Below are positions 57,860 through 64,000 of a stretch of 64,000 bases of DNA, piece after piece. The position numbers and the translations under genes are program-made. The notes beneath the pieces are model-generated. The model made no database searches, was not told the origin of the DNA, and saw only the letters and a program-made list of their open reading frames with translations. The first letter of the stretch is position 1. The number at the start of each line of letters is the position of its first letter. Source of the DNA: Calycina herbarum (Eukaryota; Ascomycota; Leotiomycetes; Helotiales; Pezizellaceae); NCBI GenBank assembly GCA_001414485.1, contig LLEY01000031.1:419662-483661 (forward strand), written 5' to 3'.

Positions 57860-58669
57860 TTTGGCCGGTGAAATTTAAGATTCAAGGCGTCAGGCATACA
57901 CTTTTGTATATATAGTCATCATCTGGCATATACCGGCTCGTTTTTATCACTCATAGGATATATTGAAGTATTACCACGTTTCTTTCGGCAGTCTCAGTAC
58001 ACTTCGTTTCTTTCCCTACTTGAGACTGGAAGTTTGAAAGCACTCGTAATGCTACTTTACAAGCGGCTGCATGTTCCAAAAATAATCCTCTTCACGGCAG
58101 GTCCCGGAATTAAATTACAAGGCCAATATGATTATTAGGTTTCTGTCGTAGGACCAGAAAACGAGGCGACTCATTTCGGGTTAAACTATGTATCCCCGCT
58201 ACAGAAATCTGCCTTTCACATTTATAACTATGCACGGAACATCCGGAACCAACCGGGTGCAGTGAGATGCGGTTGGTGAACTGCTGTCACACCAGTACAT
58301 CAACGAGTTGCACTCCCTTGGCTCGCCAAGCCAAATGAAAGACGCATGTGTCAGTCAATACCTGAAGCTCCGGAAAGCTTGATATTGCGTCCCCAAAATA
58401 ACAACACACTACATACAATATTTGAAGTCTATTGCTGCGTTTTAGAATGTCGTGTCACGCTCAGAGTAATATTTGTCGATTTCACATCTTTGGAATCAAT
58501 CAAGCAATGAAGTTAGAGGATAAATCACATCATTTGAAGGGCTTCGGTTATCAGCAAAGATTTGTCTTGTTGTAAACCAGGTGGCCAGATATTGTAAAAA
58601 CACTCTCATCCAAAATTCATGGCTAGATTTTCACCCCAAATCCTCTCTCAATCACAACAATCCTGAGAT
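57860..58669. other. Intergenic, no gene seen
   Basis: The 3' flank of the sterol reductase. No repeat, RNA or ORF worth calling. Confidence 0.5.
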
Positions 58670-59012
58670 TCACGGCGTTATTTCTTCCCTAACTCTTTCC
58701 CGAATAGATTCTACGGTGAGAATGCCATCTCTACCAGCTACACTCTGGGGAAATTGGCGAGAGATCAATAGCTTCCCCTGTTTATCAACACCTATGAGTT
58801 AATATGCGAATTCCCACATTCTTAAAATTCTCTTAAAAATCATGACTTACCTGAGTTTTCAGCTCTAATAGCTTTGGGACAGACTAAACAGAAAGTTAGC
58901 ATTTCCATAAAGCAACCCATCGAAATTCCCAAACTCACCTTCAGGAACTGGTGCAGCACTTGCAGCAGCTAAAAAAGCGAAAGCTATGGACATCATCGCG
59001 ATGAAATGCATT
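58670..59012 (-). pseudogene. Small secreted protein gene with one-base frame break in the signal peptide
   Basis: Three short exons (59012-58939, 58883-58851, 58791-58670) have textbook splice sites (GTGAGT..TTTAG and GTAAGT..CATAG, with GCTAAC and TTAACTC branch sites) and join to a 75-residue product: hydrophobic signal MHFIAMMSIAF.., then APVPEVCPKAIRAENSG and a charged C-terminus. However, the sequence has one T too many in the signal part (A-run at 58980-58983 on the plus strand), so the ATG frame as written ends at TGA close to the first donor. An assembly indel or a recent pseudogene would both fit. Only one Cys is present. Function unknown. Confidence 0.5.
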
Positions 59013-59553
59013 TTTGAGTTTGCAGGTTTGACTTGGTGGGTGGGCTTGCAAGTGTTGTAGAAAGCTTGAGATGATGGGTACTGAGACTTGCAGTTAGCAA
59101 GCTTCCAAGATGAAAGCCTAGTACTCTTATATGCCGGGGAGGCGCTTGCTGTTGGAAATTGACGTGTTGCCTTCCTATTTTATTGGCCATGCTCAATCGG
59201 ACCTTGTTGTTCCAACATTTTGAACCTCGCCACATTCTTTTCATTCAATCTGCTTCATGCCACTTGCTTTTACGGCAAAGTGCATAATAAGCTCATGCAA
59301 TTCACCTCGTAACCCGATTAGTACAATATACGCCTCTCGCGTTTGATTGTGATGTTGGAAAGAATAAGGGCGAAGCAGGGAAGCCAGCCCCTTTCAAATA
59401 AACTACCTCTATTCTTCCCACCAAGCGCTTGTGGCACTTCAAATTTAAGTCTGGTCAATTAATTATGCCTCTTTTGCGAGGGTGGAATCTATTCCACGGC
59501 ACTGAAATTTATAACAAAAGCGAAGCCGTGAACCTCTGCACCTTTCGCCAGAA
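59013..59553. other. Intergenic, no gene seen
   Basis: Promoter side of the small secreted protein gene and 3' side of the SAT4-type gene. An 83-codon minus frame here has no protein features. Confidence 0.45.
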
Positions 59554-61224
59554 CTAACTTGCGACACCAGCTGTGACATGAGCCGAGCTTGAGGGCACAC
59601 TACTCAAATTCTTTTGAGCTTCGAGGTCCCTCAATCTGATGGAATTAGCTGGGCCTCCTTCCATGCTGCTTTTGTCTTGGTATACAGAAGCTTGATCCTT
59701 TGTCACTTGTTGATACTTAGAGCTGTTTTCGCTGAGGGCTTCTCCCGATCTCGCAGCTCGTCGATGGCTACTGAAAGATAAGGATGAGAGGGTTTCTAGT
59801 GAGAACATGCTTCGGATGCTATGAATTATCCTCTCTGGCAGTAGTTTCCCGAACAGCGGTCGAATAGTGGGAAGACATGCTGCAACGACTGATATTCCCA
59901 TTTCAATCATTGACCACCAAATCTGCGGATGATCTCTGAGTTAGTATTGCCCTTTTTAGATGTTTGAGGAAACTTCGAGGAAACAGGGTTGTATGAGGAG
60001 GAAGTGAGATGTCTGGGAGGAAATAGTGTCCTAAAACAACCTGAAAGAGGGAAAAATAACTCGGAGAACACCCACCTCAGTTGTCAAGTGACCGATGCCA
60101 TCTGCATTGAGGTATGGATCTATGTTGGAATGGTTAGTAGATTACAAGTGTACAGATGTATTTTGCGATAAGAAACATAAACATACCATTTGTTTGTCTG
60201 ATGAATATCACCAGTCGAGCAACTCCAGCACCCACTACACTTGAGAGATATCAGCCATTTGGAAACACAATAGCTGGAGTCGACATACACTCCACCCAGC
60301 AAGAATATACCACAAACCGCCAAACGCTTCTTGAAGGACATTTGTAACTTTGAAGTCCAGTATATCGGTATGAGAAGAATCATGACATCTGTTATGACAT
60401 CCGAAATCGTGAATGCTTGGAACATTGGTGTACTAGCATAGCAATTTGCAAGAAGATCTTTCAAAGGAGCCCTGAGCTGTGTCAGTACCACGCCAGTAAT
60501 CCACCTTTTATCCGATTGGGGTCGGAAAATCTTACCATAAAGCCCAGAATTTTGTACCACAACGGAACAAAATCGCAAAAAAGAATCCCACGGTCCAGAT
60601 TACAACGACCACAGCCATGGATATTGTAATAATGTTGAAGACAGTCCCCCGAAATATGCGTCGGTAAAAGAAAATGACTGAAAGCTTCGCTGTCCCGAAC
60701 GCTAAACATTGCACTAAATTGAAGGACCAGAAGATCTAAGATCAATCAGCATTAATTTCGTCCGAAACCCTTGGTTCTAGTACCTTCTCTGTAATGACAA
60801 TTGATTTGCTGGTAACAGAGAGGAAGCCCTTCGGGCCATGACCCTGAGGTGTTGGCTGTGCCAAACCCCCCATTGCAGAGCCTGTGAACGACGGTAAGCA
60901 CAGTGTTCAAAAGCCCAGCGGATATCGTGACTACTCACCAACAATCATCATCACGCCCATTCCAATGGTCAAAATCTGAACCATGAGTCAACTTCACGAA
61001 GTAACAAAGCAGTGAATGGGACTTACAAGAGAAACCAATATCAACCAATCATCTGCCCCCAAGTTGACAATATTCACAGTCTTTCTGCCATAGAAACGAG
61101 CAGTAACAGCAATCATCCCAAGAATGGGCAGCACTGCACCCACTGCAATAACATTTTGAGGCGTGATGTTTCCCTCGCTCGACGAGAGGAACTTTTCTGG
61201 GGCGGTAGAATTGGTGCTGGCCAT
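59554..61224 (-). CDS. SAT4/Pth11-like seven-TM integral membrane protein
   Basis: Fungal rhodopsin-domain (SAT4 family) protein, related to the GPCR-like Pth11 group. Eight exons join in frame: 61224-61027, 60975-60939, 60881-60784, 60735-60536, 60471-60289, 60239-60187, 60119-60076 and 59922-59554 (393 residues). Family marks are ARFYGRK with GADDWLILVSL after TM1-2, SIVITEKIFWSFNLVQCLAFGTAKLSV split by an intron before TM3, FYRRIF, the CFxP-like Cys-containing loop LLANCYAS, SDVITDVMILLIPIYW in TM5, KKRLAVCGIFLLGG in TM6 and WWSMIEMGISVVAACLPTIRPLF in TM7. The tail is Ser-rich and cytoplasmic. No CFEM domain is present. It is divergent from the UstYa gene at 61564. Confidence 0.9.
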
Positions 61225-61563
61225 TTTGGAATTTGATGAAGGAACAAAGAACGAGCAATTGAGGAAAAGGAAAATGCGCAGCAGACACGAGCGGGAATGG
61301 TACAAGGCAAGACGAGTCCTTGCATGATGCATTGACAAGGAACCCTACAACATACCAACAGACCAGGTATTGAGAAACCAATGATTTTTACACCCTTAAA
61401 AGACCAACACCTCAACGTACATAAGTACGTAAACAACAATTAAACTGAGCCGGTAACAAGCTTCCGGCAGTTAACCATATATTACGCCCAAATTTCTACG
61501 ATTGAAGTCCATTGATATACGCACTGTTGTTTTTGACGCTCCCACCATCACCAGAAATTTAAC
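61225..61563. promoter_or_regulatory. Shared divergent promoter of the SAT4-like and UstYa-like genes
   Basis: 339 bp separate the two start codons. No known operator was recognised. The short shared spacer suggests possible co-regulation. Confidence 0.4.
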
Positions 61564-62461
61564 ATGGCTGAAAGTGCTCCATTTCTCGAATGTAATTCCG
61601 AGGCAGATGATGGCGAAAAATATGAAGGCCGTTCGACACTGGCAAGCACGAGTGGATTCTCTCCATATTGGAAAGATCTCGCTCTCCTCATTTCAACCAC
61701 TTCAACACTTCTACTTGTATTTATCTTATTTCGTAGCAGTGCATTACCCAGTGGCTCAAACATGACCCGCGATTCAAGCTTGCGTAAGTGTCTAACTTAA
61801 AGTACTCTCTTTGACCGCTTGCTGATTATTGCTATAGTTTCTTCAGAAATCGACATCGAACATTGGGTTCCTAACCACTGGGTATCCGACTACAGCTCAG
61901 CAGATGCTTCTGGCATGGATCAAGTCGACAAGAATTGGAATAATATCAGGGCCGCCCATGGGATAGTGGCAGTCGATCATCAATGGGCAGCAGAAAAGGG
62001 ACTGCCTCTCTCCGACAGCCTTCCCAGCGATGGCAATAAGGGTGTTTATACGATTGACGCATACCATTCTCTTCATTGCTTGGTAAGGTACCAGGAAAAC
62101 CAAGAGCGAAATTGAACATTGCTAACCGATTTAGATCGTTATTCGCCGTACTATGTTCCAGCTTGCACAACGACAACCACTTGACGTTCCATTTGGCCAC
62201 AGCACTCACTGTATTGATGCTGTCAGGCAGTCAATCATGTGCAATGCTGCAGATACACTTCTGTATAAGAGATACAATGTCTCAGATGGGGATGGACAAA
62301 TGCGTAAATGCAGGAATTGGGGTGCACTTAGGGACTGGGCCTCAAAACACTCTGCATGCTACGCAGATAGCCACCAAGCCATAGCTGGAGAATATAGGGA
62401 AGGCTGTGAGTTGAGGACGTCTCTGGGTGATGGGGTAATCATTCGAGACTGGAAGGAGTAG
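61564..62461 (+). CDS. UstYa-like (DUF3328) oxidase
   Basis: Members of this family act as oxidases or cyclases in fungal RiPP (ustiloxin/dikaritin type) and other secondary pathways. Three exons (61564-61783, 61838-62082, 62135-62461) join in phase to 263 residues. A single N-terminal TM helix (LALLISTTSTLLLVFILF) is followed by the lumenal domain with both hallmark HxxHC motifs: YHSLHCL just before the second intron and GHSTHCIDAVRQSIMC just after it. HWVPNHWVSDYSS and GLPLSDSLP also fit the family. No precursor peptide with Kex2-cut repeats, no second UstY and no tyrosinase is seen within the window, so it may be an orphan or part of a cluster that lies elsewhere. Confidence 0.88.
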
Positions 62462-62700
62462 AAACAAGCTCAATAGTGGAAACTGGCTTAAAATGTTTTG
62501 AAACTCCTCAGCAATGATATTATTAGCAAGTATTTGGGAAATATTTACATTTCAGTTTTTCTGACATGGCTCCGTTGATGGTTCCGTCTTCCATGCCACG
62601 AAGCTGGGATCTTTATGTATTCATCCATAACCGATATCCCGGCCTCGTGCACGGTCCTAGCAAAAGCCCGCCCCCTTGGAATGTCACCCACTATATTAAA
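62462..62700. other. 3' flank of the UstYa gene
   Basis: No gene seen. It grades into AT-rich repeat sequence. Confidence 0.4.
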
Positions 62701-63188
62701 AGTTATATATCACAACAACCACTTATTGAATTTGCATATAATTAAGTAGAGATATAGATAAAAGGTAGTTAATTAGAGAATAAGTACAAAAAACCATACG
62801 CGGGCACGGAGTAGCAGCCTAATCTGCCGTCCTAACCTAGTTTCCTTTAATTATAAAGCTACTACTTCAGCTAGAACTCTAACCTTAAGTTTAAGTATTA
62901 AAGTTAGCTTTTCCAGCTCTTTTTGTCCCTTTTTAGCTCCTTTCTTAACTTAAGGCATATATAGAGTAGTCCTTTTTCATAAGATGCGTATATATTTTAT
63001 CTATTTTAAAGCCTTTAGAGTTATAGTAGCTAGCTTCTTATAGAGCTAGGTTTCTGCTCTCTTATTAGCTAATTCTTCCTTCTTACGTTGTCTCTTAAGA
63101 GTATTCGCCTTTCTTATCTCTCTCCTCTCTTCCTTTACCTGTTCTTCAGCCTCTCTTACCTCTTCTTCCTTAGTCTAATACTCTCGAG
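62701..63188 (-). repeat. RIP-affected transposon remnant, Lys/Glu-rich C-terminus
   Basis: Minus-strand reading from 63180 gives a charged coiled stretch (KEEEVREAEEQVKEERRE, then KANTLKRQRKKEELANKRAE) that ends in stop near 62950, like the C-termini of fungal DNA-transposon or LINE proteins. Composition is AT-shifted. It is cut by the LTR at 63189. Confidence 0.45.
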
Positions 63189-63652
63189 TGTAACGAAACT
63201 CAAACGAACTAAACAAAGGTGACTAAGTCTCGAAGGTTGGTATGTAGTAAGAAGTATGAATGCGCTGGGTTGTTCACTTGGAAGTGAACTCGTTACTTAT
63301 ATCAAAGATGTTAAATAAGATGATAAGATTGATAACTAAAGTTGAGCACGAAGCTCCTATCTAATGGCAGACGTGCTAGTCTTATATAGAACCTTCGTTT
63401 CCTAAGTACGTCGCTTACATCGCTCGCGTCGCTCGCGTCGCTCGCGATTAAGGCGATCAGAGCGATGTAGGCGATCACGTCACATGACCCCATATAACTT
63501 CTAACATTACTATAATAGTAAGATCCTGAAATTCCTAATATCCTTCTATATTACTGATTTCCTCCTATGTTACTTTCCTTTCCTAGATATTATACCTTAT
63601 CCTATTAGAACGCTGTCTAGACTACTTACCACGTATACCGTGATTCGTAACA
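63189..63652 (-). repeat. 3' LTR of a second Gypsy element related to 14523-21248
   Basis: The LTR is 464 bp, aligns with both LTRs of the left Gypsy element and is less RIP-mutated. On the minus strand it begins TGTTACGAATC and ends TTTCGTTACA. The polypurine tract AAGAAGGGGATAG abuts it at 63653. The extra 30 bp over its relatives includes three tandem TCGCTCGCG-type units (63420-63446) inside an inverted repeat TACATCGCTC/GAGCGATGTA (63416-63425 and 63460-63469). Confidence 0.8.
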
Positions 63653-63755
63653 CTATCCCCTTCTTAGACTAGCGTGTCCCCACGCTTAAGTACAGCCTAA
63701 GAAATATCGTTAAGAGGCTAGCAGCCTCCCTAGTTCCTATTATGTCGTCAACACC
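63653..63755 (-). mobile_element. Truncated internal end of the second Gypsy element
   Basis: About 85 bp match 14957-15040, next to the 3' LTR of the left Gypsy element, then similarity stops as the following repeat begins at 63756. Confidence 0.65.
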
Positions 63756-64000
63756 TGTAACGGCACGAAACGGATACTACTACAAAAGAGGCATATGGAA
63801 GTGCGTTCGATAGAATGACATACCCGAATACTAGGCTCTGATACGAAGGAAAAGACCAAATTGGTCTTTCCTCAAGAGAGAGTAAGGGCATCTATATACA
63901 AGAGGGCCGGATAATAACAAAAGTCCGTACCGATCCGGCTCTGACAATTCCGAAACCATCTGTGCCGTACCATACTCGGCACGTATTCTTGGCTGTTCCG
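63756..64000 (+). repeat. LTR-like repeat, copy 3 (little RIP), runs off the window
   Basis: It begins TGTAACGGCACGAAACGG and matches 11294 onward and position 1 onward. It keeps CA, TG and CG dinucleotides where the other copies have TA. It continues beyond 64000. It is likely an LTR of a different retroelement that truncated the Gypsy fragment on its left. Confidence 0.6.

Overview
The window comes from a filamentous ascomycete chromosome, most likely a Leotiomycete (that placement is inference from protein flavour, not from a search). Genes carry several 43-90 nt introns with GT..AG borders and CTAAC/CTGAC-type branch sites. The repeat regions show the dense TpA enrichment and Gln-to-stop changes expected of repeat-induced point mutation (RIP).

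Positions 1-21,560 are an AT-rich transposon nest with no intact gene. Positions 602-9388 hold one Fot1/pogo-like DNA transposon broken by at least four later insertions: another pogo element, which itself hosts a Tc1-like element and a third pogo element, and a fourth pogo element. A fifth copy follows (9421-11280). A 0.43-kb MITE (12101-14393) is split by an inverted sixth copy (12238-14097). A complete Ty3/Gypsy retrotransposon (14523-21248, 434-bp LTRs, GGCGC target duplication, coded on the minus strand) sits inside what looks like a LINE tail ending in (TAA)n. RIP intensity falls off abruptly inside its right LTR near 21,050.

Positions 22,389-62,461 are gene space. In order: a divergent pair of unknown proteins; an HXT-like sugar transporter; a decayed patch with a P450 5' fragment, a frameshifted P450 and a broken MFS pump; an omega/Xi glutathione transferase (ECM4 type); a Kre9/Knh1-like Ser/Thr-rich membrane protein; a GNAT acetyltransferase; an ELMO/CED-12 protein; an EF-hand MscS channel; a 168-bp solo LTR; an AAA+ ATPase pseudogene; an RBR ubiquitin ligase preceded by an in-frame ORF ending in a single stop; a DHCR24-like sterol reductase; a small secreted protein with a broken frame; and a divergent SAT4/Pth11-like membrane protein plus UstYa (DUF3328) oxidase pair.

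Positions 62,700-64,000 return to repeats: a transposon remnant, the 3' LTR end of a Gypsy relative, and a barely mutated copy of the LTR-like repeat that also opens the window and recurs at 11294. Comparing these copies shows the RIP transitions directly. Housekeeping and signalling genes are intact, while the accessory genes (P450/MFS, AAA+) are decaying. I found no convincing new multi-gene system. The most unusual signals are a 17-bp-period direct repeat shared by the termini of six different pogo/MITE types, and the ORF-stop-ORF arrangement at the RBR ligase.
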